Below, piece after piece: positions 1 through 11,068 of a DNA stretch of 64,000 nt. The position numbers and the translations under genes are program-made. The notes below the pieces were generated by a model. The model did no database searches and was not told the origin of the DNA. It was given only the letters and a program-made list of their open reading frames with translations. The DNA comes from Brachyhypopomus gauderio. Taxonomy: Eukaryota > Chordata > Actinopteri > Gymnotiformes > Hypopomidae. Positions within the stretch are counted from its first letter, which is position 1; every line of letters begins with the position of its first letter. The stretch spans positions 18,626,548-18,690,547 of the forward strand of contig NC_135212.1 of assembly GCF_052324685.1 (NCBI RefSeq), given 5' to 3'.

Positions 1-835
1 TGTTACCAAAATTCTTGAGCTTCATTTTGCGAGCTGTCAGGGCTGGCTCGGATGCAGTTCCCCCAGCCGTCGCTAGGGGCACCAGAGTCAGTCCCAGACT
101 AAACCGGCGTAACCGTACGTTCTCAGCCAGTCTCTGCTTTCTCTGTGATTGCTTATCGTTTAATGGTGTCTCGCCACCTCTCTCTGTTATGCTTTCTCTT
201 TACTTATTCAAGTATCTCATGCGTCGCTTCCTGACCCATCTCAAGTTTTCCCAATCCTGTATGTCTTCCTATCCGTTTTGCCTTTATTTTTGGGAAGGGT
301 TTTATTTTGCTGCAGCGTTTTTTGCCAGTTACTTCTGCTTGTGTCCTTGGTTTCGTTTTCGCGTTGCATTTATCCACGCTGTTTTTTAGTTACTGTTGTT
401 GTTTTGTTTCTTCCTCCCGTCTCACTACGGTTGAGTGTTATTTTTCACGCGTTGTATTTTCTGCATTGGTTTTTTGTTTCTATTTACTCCGTGCCCTCAC
501 GGTTTTGCTTTCTATTCACTTGCGCGTTGAGTCTTCCGTGTTGTTTTGTTTGTTCGTTCTGGGTCGCTGTGCGCGTTTCCCTCTCGCTAATACATTTGAC
601 GAGTGTTAAACGTCTTGATCTTGCGAGCCGGCACTTGGGTCCACCCTTCTCTATATTAACGCTCCCGTGCTCACCGCGTTACACAAGCCTTGCAAACGAG
701 CTACATTGTGTTCAGTTCGGTCTTCCACGGCATTCGGTAAAAACCAAAATGAACCCATATTTTTGCCTTAAATGAAGACCGGACAGGTTGAATATCTCTT
801 TCCTCCATGTGTATTGAACCTTTTCCGCGCATGAG
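1..835. other. No recognisable gene; T-rich sequence
   Basis: I recognise no coding exon, RNA gene or named repeat here. The plus strand is strongly T/C-rich, which by itself produces open frames of 100-165 codons at 15-775 with hydrophobic, Phe/Leu/Cys-rich translations. They overlap in different frames, lack any domain and look like composition artefacts. The sequence may be part of a retroelement, but no LTR or pol motif is visible. Confidence 0.5.
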
Positions 836-839
836 TGTG

Positions 840-1000
840 TCCCAGAACATGCTGCGTAAAGTCTCGCGTAATTTTGTAATTACGTAACGCGAGACTTAGA
901 ATCGATTTTGGGACATTTAAAATCGATTCTGAATTGTAGTAAATGAGAATCGATTTTTGATATATGAATCGATTTTTTGGCACACCTCTAATTTCTAGGT
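840..1000. repeat. Palindrome and AATCGATT-rich transposon end
   Basis: A near-perfect inverted repeat lies at about 862-899: arms built on agtctcgcgt and acgcgagact flank a short AT centre. It is followed by four repeats of the motif aatcgattt up to 980 and then ggcacacctcta. Repeated aatcgatttt motifs next to a cacacc(c/t)cta end are typical of subterminal regions of fish hAT-type elements. The opposite end was not found, so this is probably one end of a decayed copy. Confidence 0.4.
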
Positions 1001-1322
1001 ACATTCCATGTTTTATAGGTAACTTTGCTCCAGCTAATTTAGACTATCACAGGTGGTTTTAAATCAAGCTTGTTTACTTTAATTCAGGACTCCATAGTCC
1101 AGATGTTAGTAATCAGTAGTTAATCTGTGTTTCAGAAAGCCCTTTTTAAAGACATGATTAACTACTCCAGATTAAGGCCTGGTCCTGGCTTAAGTTAAAC
1201 CCTGTCTGGGAAACCGCCCCTTAATGTTCCACTTTGCTACACTAAGTTATTAAACCTTAGTAACATTTGTATGTTCATACATGCTTTTTGCACTTGTACT
1301 GATATAAAATGGATTAGAATAA

Positions 1323-2275
1323 ATCAAAATCAAATCAAATATATTTGTATAGCGCCTTTCACAACACATGTTGTCACAAAGCGCTTTACAGGATTTACAA
1401 GGTTAACAATACTATGGTTCCAAATCCCTAATGAGCAAGCCAAAGGCGACAGTGGCAAGGAATAACTCCCTAGATGGTGGGGAATAGGAAGAAACCTTGG
1501 GAGGACCAAGACTCAAAAGGGAACTGTTGGGAATTTTCTTCTTTGGACCCAGACGGGCCCCAACACCGCCCCGATGAACCGACTGGTTTTTGACTGAGTG
1601 GTCCAAGCAAAGTCTTGACAACAAAAGTTCTTTTTAAAATGATTTATATAGAATATAATTGAATGCAATATAATAGAAGTATACGTGGTACAAACTCTTC
1701 AGTGCACTGGTGCTAGTTGCCTAGAAATCTACCTAACCTAAGTGGATCTCAGCAGTGTCCAAGCGAAAAGCCTCTCGTCTTGGGCGATGTCCTTTCTTTC
1801 ATACTCTCTGTCCATAAGTTTCGATTTGTTAAGTTTTGATAACTCCCCAATCCTGGCTGCTCTCCATGGAAATTCACCTGCTCCTCTTCTCCCAGCCTGC
1901 GTGCCTGGTTATCTAAAAACTGCTTGCTACACATCATGCACTGAATAGGCCCCTTCTGTTCTCCTCAAGGCCACTGAGGCCTCCTTACTCCTGCTTTCCC
2001 ACAGTCTCCCTGAAAAACACTAAATTGACACATCAAGTTATTAGCCTTTAATTTTCTTTTTTCTTACAGAACCCATCCTCCATTGGGCGGCCCGTTAACA
2101 CACAAATTACACAAAAACAAATTATACAGACGAATACACAAGTCACAAACAAATCACACAATCAGGCTAAGTATAAGGTAACTAGAATGAAATTTCTGGG
2201 TGTTGATATTGTCAATGTAAATGTCTTGTGATGAACGCCAGGTTTTCATTCCGTGTCGGAGTGATGATAATAAGT
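1323..2275 (-). mobile_element. L2-like LINE 3' end, split by a solo LTR
   Basis: On the minus strand this matches the last roughly 400 bp of the L2-like LINE at 23950-24357: the same 3' UTR, the same aaagcgctttgtgacaac stretch and the same (gattt)n tail, here at 1323-1350. The copy is 5'-truncated and contains no coding sequence. It is interrupted at 1524/2069 by a solo LTR. Deleting the LTR and one copy of its 4-bp duplication restores continuous LINE sequence, which proves the order of insertion. Confidence 0.8.
1525..2068. mobile_element. Solo LTR (family A, copy 1)
   Basis: The 544-bp unit starts TGTTGGGA and ends TTACA. It is flanked by the 4-bp target duplication gaac at 1521-1524 and 2069-2072. 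A second copy with its own duplication lies at 8557-9075. Both share the central block around gtgcactggtgctagttgcc. No internal retroelement sequence is attached, so this is the product of LTR-LTR recombination. The 4-bp duplication fits an ERV or Gypsy element; the family is not identified. Confidence 0.85.
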
Positions 2276-2632
2276 GTTCAACAAATAAATGCATTATTGT
2301 ACTTTTATCATGAAGGCAGTAATATTTCATAAACTACGCAGATTGAGATCTTTATGTGAAACAGTCCAGGACTGCTTAGTGCTTACTGCCCCATCTGGCT
2401 TCACAGCTTCATTTTGTAGCCTCATACACATAGGGAAAGGAAGAGCTTGACAATCAAGGTTTGTCATTGTCCTGTCATTCTTTATTATGAGAAAAATGCA
2501 ATGTTTACAAGAGTATGTGATTGTATTGTATAGGGGTGTATTCAACTAAGGATTTTCATAGTCGAATCTGATTTAACACTAGAAGTCCCAGAGAAGGGTA
2601 TTTACATATTTACAATAGGCTGCAGTGCAGGG

Positions 2633-2633
<1 letters not shown>

Positions 2634-2665
<32 letters not shown>
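2634..2665. repeat. (GT)n microsatellite
   Basis: An uninterrupted GT dinucleotide run of about 15 units lies just inside the left end of the piggyBac-like element. Confidence 0.95.
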
Positions 2666-2667
<2 letters not shown>

Positions 2668-2816
2668 TGGCATGTCCTTCTTGTGTGACTAGCACTTCAG
2701 CAGTCACTCAGCAGTCTGTCAGAACATGCCTGGCACTGCCAGGGTATCTCCCTGGTACATTTGCCACACGTGTATCTGTAGCAGTCGACACATCTCACAT
2801 TTGCACAATTGTTCAT

Positions 2817-3122
2817 GAGTGTTCTCATCAGAGCATTCACATACAACTATCTACCCAGTCTGCCAGTCCCTCATTTGGGGAGAAAGCTACAGTACTGTGG
2901 CTATTCCCACTTTAGTGACCCCATTTTGTTTCTCTTTCACTCAGACAATAAAATATTCCAATACAGTGAGGACATGCACCTAAGACGAAAATTTCAGACC
3001 CCTCCATGATTAAAAATTGTCTAAATTGTCTAAAGTGGGGAATAGCCACAATAGTGTAGCTTTCTCCCCAAATGAGGGAGTGGCAGACTGAGTGGATAAT
3101 TGTATGTGAGTGCTCTGTTGAG
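2817..3122. repeat. Internal inverted repeat, arms about 100 bp
   Basis: The segment 2817-2921 reappears in reverse complement at 3022-3122. The shared core, ccctcatttggggagaaagc, is identical, with a few mismatches elsewhere. The arms are separated by about 100 bp. They could form a large hairpin within the piggyBac-like element. Confidence 0.8.
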
Positions 3123-5767
3123 AACATTTCAACTTCATTGTATATATTTCTAAACTTACATCATGTCCTCTGTAGCTTCTGCTCTCAGCCAGGCCCTCTG
3201 ACTGCCTCTCTCACCTTATGCATATCCCCTGCACAACAATGCAGCTGGGGGATGGGCAGACACACTCAGGACCAGCTTACACACTTTTGCATGACCTTTT
3301 TTGAGGTGGATCAACACAATTAATTGGGTAATTTTTTTCAAAAATTGTTATTTTGAACCCACTTATCTTTTTTAGAAGAAAAACATTACTAACATTACTA
3401 CATTTCTACCTGAGCCTGCCAAAAGCCAGTGCTGAGGTATTTTGGATCATGAGGCCATCCTTTGTCATGCAGCCACTTCTAGGTAGACGGGGGGATGGGT
3501 GATAGTGTGAGCTATGTTGATCCATTGATTCAGACGGAGAAGAAAAGACCCTTTCAGAGAAATCTGAACTTTAGCTATTTTGACCAATAATCATGTCACC
3601 TTTTGCAGTGAGAAAAAAATCCAAAATTAGTACAAAGGAGGCAGACTTGAGATGTTTTGGAATTATAGTTCAAATAATGTCTGTCAGTTTTATAATAAAG
3701 AGAAAGATGACTGTAGCCACCTACATGTGGATGAAAATTCATGTCACCACACATTTCACTTACTCTGTTGACTGAGAAGCAAGGATAGCAAAGGTTTCCA
3801 GTACACAGCAGGCTTTGGACATGATCCTGGAGGGGCCGTGGGCGGGTGGGGTTCCCTGGTCTTTCTCTGCCTGCCTCTGGCCTCTGGGGCCTTGCTAATA
3901 AGTACATTCTGTACATTTATCCTATGTTGCACTTACATAAACACACTCACACACACATACATCAGTCATTTGTGCTGTATGTCTTACTTTCTGCTCTTCA
4001 TTTAGTAGCAGCAGTTGGTGAATCATTTGAGCTGTTTTTTCTGCTCTTCTGTCTTTTCCCTTTTTACTTTCTCTCCCCCTCTTTTCTCTCCTGTCCTGTA
4101 TGGTTAACCTAACCCCAATTGTTTTTATCACTATTGTACTGTATTATACAGAATTGTTTTCTTTTGATCCTTACATGAAAACAAAGTTGTCCTCCAAAGG
4201 TGAAAGGGTGGAGGTGGGCCAAAAAAAAAAAGTTTGAAAAGCCCATATGAAGCAATTTTCAAACCTAGGGTCACAAACGTCACACACAACACATTGTTAG
4301 TTTTCAGAGAGTAGTGAAAATCTGTAGTAGTGATATCTCTTTTGGTAAGATTTCCTAAATTTCCTATTTTTGTTTGCTGGTTATGGCTGCATTTGGAAGA
4401 GACACACTGCAAAATCTTGATCTTGATAAGTTAAAATTGCTTTTAACTTATCAAGTTTGTCTGTTTTTCAAAAGACAAAACTACTTAAAATAAGGTTAAA
4501 AATATCAGAGCCATTTTGACTAATCAATATGCCACCTATATGCCATTATAATTCAAATATTATGTTTGTGTCAATTTCACATTATTTCAACCTTTCACAA
4601 ATCAAATCTCAAACATATGGTTCTGTAGATGAGGAGACTTCTTGCAAGAGATCTTGCACAGTCTCATATGGCAGCCAAGGAGGTGCAAGCTTTCAGCAGC
4701 AACCACCCATACCTGACACACGCCTCATTTACATAACACTGGAGGCAAGTTCAGCTCTTCTCCCCCCTGCTGATTCCTCAGGCAATGGGCACTTTTGCAA
4801 ATGAATGGATGTTAATTGGAGCCACCAGAGGTGTCAGTTTGGACTAAGGTTCTTTGGACCCTCTTTAGGGACTTCAGGGGGGTGGTTGAAATTTCAGGGA
4901 CTTCTAGTGTTAAAAAAAATTTATTTAGAGCACCTTAAACGGGATCCCGTTCTCATTCAGGACTTTTTTCCTCTTCAAAGTAAAAACCTAAAACACTCAG
5001 ATAAATGAATAAACATGGTAGGTTGGCTTTATTCAGCTTTTATTTATTTACTTATTTATTTTTCAATGAAATGTTAGACAACATTAACCGTCAGAGCGCA
5101 TTGCGCATATCGAACTGTCAAATAAAATATGCCTGCCTGAAAATATTTTTAAAAATGCCACACAACAGCAAAAAAATATAAGGAAAGGTTCAAGTAACGT
5201 GGTTTAAAAAGCAAACAACAAAAAATGATTATAGGCCTACTAGCCGAGACGCACCGTGACGACAAACGGCTGAACTGTTTTTTTCGCCTTACGCGTTTTA
5301 AATGGTATGCCATGTTGGTTGTTGTCGTGTGAAATGAAAGACGTTGATGACATAACTTGCACTTTACTTTGTTTGATTCATCTTTATCTTTTTCAAAATA
5401 CTTTAAGTTTTTTAGTAGCCGTTATAATCTCGGCAGATGCTGCGCGTATTCTGTAGCGTGTTCAGCTTCGCTCATTTGGATTGTGCAACTGCAGGGTGTG
5501 ATTTATTAATGTGTAGTAAGGAAGATGCCTATTGTTAATGCGCACACCATTTAAAAATATTTATTAACAGAAATTAGGATGATTTTATTTGACTAAAGGC
5601 TATATATAATGAAAACAAAGACATTTCATGTAACAACTAATGCTTAGCATCATCCTTGGGCACACCCATGCAGTTAGAATGGTACATTCGACTATTTATA
5701 GTCGACTAGGGGGTATAGTCGACTATAGTCGAATCAGCGACTATTGCAGGTCACCCCTAGTATTGTA

Positions 5768-6417
5768 TGTGTGTATATTACATTATCAGTGTGGTGGAAG
5801 CCTTTTTTTAATGCAGGGCTATGCAACATTTGAGCGTTTCTGAGTAGACATCAAAAATTATTATCAAACATGCAAAAGCGACAACTACAGCTGAACATAG
5901 TAATCTAATAAAATTTGTCCGCAGCTGTGGATCTGAAAAAAAGGAATACAGTTTGGCTTTTAGTAACAGCAGTTCATGATGTCTCCAATCAGTAAATGCA
6001 AAATGTGAAATTAGGACAATAACTACTTAATGGGTGCGAGGCAAAGCAAGACGCTTGTTAGCATGAGAGGACACATAATGGGAAATTAGGTAGGTAAAAA
6101 CAATGAAAGGCAGGAATGACAAAACATGATATTAGCGGAGATAAAAAAAATGACCTAGCTAACTGACTTGGCTAAATTACCTAACTAAAATACCAAGCTA
6201 ACTTACCTAGCTAAATTACATAGCTAACTGACCTAGCGAAATGGCCTATTTATCTGACGTTGCTAATGTTTGGTTCTTTCATACTGTCAAAATTTGTTAT
6301 GATTAAGGCAGAGCTCACATTTTCCACATTCTCTCCCCCAGGGTCCTGAGTGTGCCCCTGAAATGAAAGTTCCCATTCCCACTGGCTAATTACAAAGTCT
6401 CCTGAGCATTTCTCAAG
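5768..6417. other. No gene seen
   Basis: AT-rich sequence with repeated cta(g/a)cta-type motifs (6150-6240, many tagctaa/cctagc words). No exon, RNA gene or delimited transposon was recognised. Confidence 0.5.
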
Positions 6418-7958
6418 AGGGTTTTCCATCCACCGAGTTTTTGCGCATTTTGAAAATGCGCATGAAAAAAACTGGATGGAAAAAGACCAAAATTCGAAAA
6501 AAGCCCCAAATATCGCAAAAAGATTTTTACGCTAGGAGGAGGTGGAAAAGTTAGACTATCGCATCGCCAAAATTCGGAAAAACTGGATGGAAAAGGGTTT
6601 TTCGCATAAACGATGACGTATCATGCCTCAAGTCATGTGGTTCTGTACACGATCGCGAAGTAAAAATGGCAAATGCATACAAAAACAGTTCTGGAGAGAG
6701 CAAAAATTGAATTTAACTTCTCCATGTATAGAAAAGAAAAAGAAAAAAATGTTTCAAAACCTCAACGTGCAAAAATGCGTAACTGCCAGATGGACGTAAA
6801 ACCACTATTGTTTGGCGTCCTCTCACGTGATCTAAACGTGAGAGGTGGTATGTAATACAGGGGCCCCACAAGGAACTGTCTTAGCACCGTTCCTTTTCAC
6901 CCTGTACACTGCAGACTTTAGGTATAGCACACAGAACTGTCACCTCCAAAAGTTCTCAGACGACTCAGCTGTTATCGGTCTCATCAGTAATGAGGACGAT
7001 CGAGAATACAGACTGGTTATTCAGAACTTTGTGGATTGGTGCCAAGCTAACCGCCTCCAGATAAATCCTGGGAAAACTAAGGAGCTGGTGGTGGACTTCC
7101 GAAAGCGCAGTCACCCTCACCCAACACCGGTGAACATCCAGGGAACGGACATCGACATGGTGAACTCGTACAAGTACCTGGGTGTTCACCTAAACACAAA
7201 ACTGGACTGGTCGGACAACACTGCTGCACTTTACAAAAAGGTTCAAAGCAGACTCTATTTATTAAGAAAACTAAGGTCATTTGGAGTGCGGGGGCCACTC
7301 CTCAAGACCTTTTTTGACACTGTGGTGGCATCAGCCCTTTTTTATGGAGTAGTGTGCTGGGGCAGCAGCATCACTAATGCAGACAGGAACAGACTGGACA
7401 AACTGATTAGAAAGGCCAGTTCTGTTCTGGGAGAACCCTTGGACACGGTACAGGTGGTGGGAGAAAGGAGAATGCTAAAAAAACTGGCAACTCTTATAGT
7501 CAATGAATCCCACCCCATGTTTGAGACTTTATCAGCTCTGGGCAGCACCTTCTGTGACCGACTGCGTCACCCAAGGTGTGTTACAGAGCGTTACCGGAGA
7601 TCCTTCACCCCTGCTGCAGTTAGACTGTACAATCAGCACTGCTCTCGTTAGCAATACACTTTTTGCCTATAGTTCTTTTCGCTTATATTCTATGTATATA
7701 TGTATCAATGTAAGTTTGGAGTCTTGTCCTCTGTACTACTGTCACTTTGTCACTTTGTACCACTGTCACTTTGCTGCTGGGAATTGTGAATTTCCCCATT
7801 GCGGGACTAATAAAGGCTTATCTTATCTTATCTTATCTTATCTTAAAGTTTATTCGCATAACTGTAATGAATGGAAACAAGGCTTAATTCGCATTTTTTT
7901 CTGCCGAAACTTGGAAATTGCGCATTATTTTTTCGAAAGGTTTGGATGGAAACCCGGC
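6418..7958. mobile_element. MITE-like element with TIRs, split by a LINE
   Basis: The left end reads agggttttccatccaccg and the right end is the complement of gccgggtttccatccaaac. Both ends also carry repeated tgcgcatttt and aactggatggaaa motifs. This gccgggtttccatcca-type terminus is common in fish MITEs. The middle is occupied by a 5'-truncated LINE (6850-7850). No transposase is present. A clear target duplication was not established. Confidence 0.6.
6850..7850 (+). mobile_element. 5'-truncated Rex1/CR1-like LINE with reverse transcriptase C-terminus
   Basis: The open frame at 6845-7651 (268 codons) begins at the reverse transcriptase motif GAPQGTVLAPFLFTLYTADF. It continues through FSDDSA, which corresponds to the catalytic F/Y-x-DD motif, then QINPGKTKE, SYKYLGVHL and the C-terminal thumb region, to a natural stop. 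The 3' UTR ends in a (TTATC)n tail at 7830-7848, a hallmark of Rex1/Babar-type fish retroposons. Everything upstream of the GAPQG motif is missing, as is usual for LINE 5' truncation. It is not a functional element. Assignment to Rex1 rather than another CR1-group clade is inferred from the tail and motif style. Confidence 0.75.
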
Positions 7959-8279
7959 TTCAGTCTGAACACTTTGTGTTAATTCTCTTGTCAGTGTTCT
8001 GATTTTCACGTTTAGACCCACCCTACCTTTCAAGGGTGGCTTTGCTTATTTTACCATGTGCTTGCTGTCATTCCTTGTCCTCTTTGTGATTTGTAACCCC
8101 GCCTCTCGTTATTAGTCACAGGTGTTCCTTGTTTGTTATAGTATATTATTCCGTGTTAATGAATGCTTTTTGCAATCATGTTGCTTGTCTGTCTTACAGC
8201 CCTGGTTTTCATGTCTGTGGGTGTGAATCTGTGTTCAAATATTTCTCACCTACAGGGTTGGTAGCAGGTGTAACTGAAG

Positions 8280-8430
8280 TTGAAGTATCTGTCAACACAG
8301 GAACATAGATCAGTTTTCAAATCAGATAAATAGATAATTTTGATTTATAAAAATCTTGGAATTTAAATTGCATTAAAGTATACATTCATTAATTCATTTT
8401 ATTCATCATTATCATCACACTCTCTGCCTC
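8280..8430. repeat. Copy of the flank downstream of Ig receptor A
   Basis: The segment starting ctgtcaacacagga and running through aaattg(c/t)attaaagt to attcatcat(t/c)atcatc is repeated at 10757-10905, directly 3' of the Ig exon at 11069. It is probably the remnant of another tandem copy of the Ig-exon duplication unit whose exon has been lost, with intervening transposon insertions. Confidence 0.6.
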
Positions 8431-8556
8431 GACACCTTCCACACTCCCTCACCAAGTTTCCCTGATCCTGATGACCAGTCATGCCCCTGCTACATGTTTC
8501 GATTCCCCTTTGCCAATTGTGTAGTTATGAGTCTGAGCATTTCTCCTTGTGTACGT

Positions 8557-9075
8557 TGTTGGGATATTTTTTTCTTGACCCAGATAGGCCCCAACACTGC
8601 CCCGATGAACCGATTGGTTTTGACTGAATTACCCAAGCAAAGTCTTAACACCAAAAGTTCTTTTAGATTAATTTATATGGAATATAATTGAATACAATAT
8701 AGTCAAAGTATACGTGGTATAAACTCTCCAGTGCACTGGTGCTAGTTGCCTAGAACTCTACCTAACCCAAGTGGATCTCAGCAGCGTCCAAGCAAAAAGT
8801 CCTCGTGCTGGGCGATGTCCTCCCTTTCATACCTCATCTCTAAGTTTCGATATCTGCCCCCACCTTTGCTACTCTTCCTTAGAGCCCCCCCTGCTCTTCA
8901 CTAGCCGTCCATCTCCTTATCTCAAACTGCTTGTTTTGCAGCTTACACTGAATAGGCCCATTCTATTCTCCTCAAGGCCATTGAGGCCTTCTCACATCTG
9001 CTCTTCCACAGTCTTTCAGGAAAACATTAAGTTTAAACATTAAGTTATTCACCTTTAAATTTCTTTTTTCCAACA
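8557..9075. mobile_element. Solo LTR (family A, copy 2)
   Basis: The 519-bp unit starts TGTTGGGA and ends CCAACA. The exact 4-bp target duplication acgt lies at 8553-8556 and 9076-9079. It is about 85-90% alike by eye to the copy at 1525-2068. No internal region is attached. Confidence 0.85.
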
Positions 9076-9103
9076 ACGTTTCTCTTGTCAGTGTTCTGGG
9101 GTG

Positions 9104-10340
9104 TGTTTCCCAAAACATTCGTAACTCTAAGCACTTCGTTACCTCGTACTTAGAGTATTCTTAAATGTATTCTTCATAACTTATGTCGTACTTAGTCTTT
9201 TGTAACTTTAAAATATTCAAACACTGTACTTCTTAACTCGAAGCTCACGTGCAGTTCTACCTCAAAAAGGACAGAGATCACTAATTTTACTCGCACGGTT
9301 TTTAGCATGGCATTACAACATTTGCGTTTATGTGTATAATTAGCCTAGTATTTTCTTTTGAAGTAATTACATCACATATACAACATTAAATGTTAACAAA
9401 AATCAAACTACTTTGAATTATTTAGCATTAGCTGATGTTCCCAATATTTAATTAAATCTCTCCATTCATCATCGTGCATTTAATAGCGTTTCAGACTTTC
9501 ACAATTTATGTATTCTTTGCAAAGAAATGGATACAAGATGGCCTATTAAGCTTGTTTTAACTTAACCAATCAAATTGATTGATTAATCAGTAGCACATAT
9601 AAGTAACTTGATTAAGGTTAGCAATTGTGCTTGTGTGATGAACATGGCAGCTCTTCAAAGAGTATTGGCTTTGAATAGAAAACATAATTTAAGAAGACGA
9701 CGTAATCCATGAAGCCATGTAGTTCGCCTGAATACAGAACAGCGTTTAAATAAAAAAAACCCTAGATTGAACATGTGTAGGAGGTGCTGACTAGAGGAAC
9801 GAGGAGAAATTTTGCTCTTAGCCCCACGATGCAGTTACTGCCAGCCCTGCAATTTTATGCCACAGGTGGGTTTCTGCAGACTGTTGGTGATGCCCACGGA
9901 CTAAGCAAAGCTGCCATATCTAAATGTGTGCATGCTGTTACTAAAGCATTTATTCGCCATGCAGAAACATATATAGAATTTCCAAGGACTAAGGATGCAT
10001 TACATGAAACCAAAATTGGTTTTCATGCAATTGTAAACATTCCTGGAGTTGTCGGTGCAGTGGACACCCCTCTGGTCCTGATCCTGGACATTAATCCCAG
10101 TAATATGCAACCAGCAAGGCCTCTTTACAGACACTGTGGCCAACTGGCCTGGGAGTACTCATGACTCCTTCATCTGGGCCAATTCTGGAGTGTGTCAGAT
10201 GGCTTGGAACGGTTCATTTGATGGTGGACATGCAATAGCTGGTGGTGGGTATCCACTCCGAAGCTATCAAACAGGTATTTTGTGGTGTAAGTGTTTCAGG
10301 TGAAGCTCTCTCTCTCTCTGGCCTGAGCACAAGGAGGCCC
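9104..10340 (+). mobile_element. Partial PIF/Harbinger transposon
   Basis: The left end reads gggtgtgtttcccaaaacat, followed by repeated taactctaag/cgtacttagag words, as in fish Harbinger elements. It leads into a broken HARBI1-like transposase (9784-10250). A minus-strand open frame at 10214-10513 may belong to the accessory DNA-binding protein that such elements encode in the opposite direction, but I cannot confirm it. The matching right terminus was not found. Confidence 0.6.
9784..10250 (+). pseudogene. HARBI1-like transposase fragment
   Basis: The 126-codon frame reads RNFALSPTMQLLPALQFYAT, then LSKAAISKCVHAVTKAF, FPRTKDALHETKIGFHAIVN and IPGVVGAVDTP. This matches the order in Harbinger nucleases: an N-terminal helix-turn-helix-like region, then the first catalytic aspartate in the GVVGAVD motif. 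After the frame stops, another frame still reads THDSFIWANSG, corresponding to the conserved S-x-H-D region, so the gene is broken by an internal deletion and frameshift. Later catalytic residues are missing, so it is non-functional. Confidence 0.7.
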
Positions 10341-10756
10341 TGGTGATGCCTTAGGTCTGCTGCTATGTGAAGGTTGTCCTGGGTAGGTTCAGGCGTAGTA
10401 GATGGAAACTCACCCAGAGACAGATTTATACCCCCTGGTATCCCTTCATTAGCTGTGGGGCCCAGTATCCCCAGTGCCTTCTCCTCCTCAACAGTAAGGG
10501 CACTTGTGGACATTTGACATTAACCCTAACCTCTACCAGTCTTAGCCCTCTCCTTTATGAGTACTGCCCCCTTATTTTTGGCTTGACTAGAGAAGTCAAT
10601 TCCACTACACTGTAAACCCCAATGTTATCTTTACTAAAACAATTCAGTAATCATTAGTAATCTTTACTTAAAATCTTACATTATATTACCAGTACTTGGA
10701 AAGTACTTGCTTTCACTTTCTTATCCGTAAATGTTCAAATTGTGTTTTTGAGCTAA
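10341..10756. other. No gene seen
   Basis: Spacer between the Harbinger remnant and the Ig-receptor repeat unit. No transmembrane or cytoplasmic exon for the upstream Ig gene was found here. Confidence 0.5.
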
Positions 10757-10905
10757 GTTCTGTCAACACAGGAATAAACATGGATCAGTTTTCAAATTAG
10801 TTAGATAAATAGATAAACAAATAATTATAAACAATCTTATACTTTAAATTGTATTAAAGTTGACATGCATGAATGTTTTATTCATCATCATCATCGCACT
10901 CCATG
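10757..10905. repeat. Second copy of the 8280-8430 repeat
   Basis: It matches 8280-8430 (ctgtcaacacagga, gatcagttttcaaat, tattcatcatcatc) and lies immediately 3' of the last Ig exon of receptor A. Both probably derive from the unit that was duplicated together with the Ig exon. Confidence 0.65.
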
Positions 10906-11068
10906 ACTTTACTGTTTGAGCTTCGACTGTCTGCCTGTTCCTGACTCTGGGTTTGCTTCACTCTTTTGTTTGATTAAAGACTGCAGCTGTGGTACTGAGA
11001 TTCTTTGGGAAATTAATAAAACTTCCTGCTGTTGTACATTAAAATGAGGGAAGATTCAAATCTCTTAC

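Larger units (their letters stand above)
2577..4909. mobile_element. piggyBac-like element nested in the hAT
   Basis: The terminal repeats are CACTAGAAGTCCC at the left and its exact complement at the right (13 bp). They are flanked by TTAA at 2573-2576 and 4910-4913, the piggyBac target. The 2,333-bp body encodes no recognisable transposase and appears non-autonomous. It contains a GT microsatellite and an internal inverted repeat pair at 2817-2921 and 3022-3122. Confidence 0.75.
2531..5759. mobile_element. hAT-like DNA transposon containing a piggyBac-like insertion
   Basis: The terminal inverted repeats are taggggtg at the left and cacccct(a) at the right. An exact 8-bp target duplication, gtattgta, lies at 2523-2530 and 5760-5767. 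Both ends carry subterminal tcgaatc/tagtcgactat motifs. Removing the nested 2.3 kb element leaves about 0.9 kb without a transposase, so this is a non-autonomous hAT. The 8-bp duplication and TAGGGGTG-type end define the class; I cannot name the family. Confidence 0.75.

Noticed and set aside
15-775. Overlapping open frames of 100-165 codons
   Set aside because: T/C-rich composition, no domain, overlapping frames with equal claim; not supported as genes.
9784-10164. Host HARBI1 gene
   Set aside because: Broken frame, missing later catalytic residues and transposon-type flank; a Harbinger remnant.
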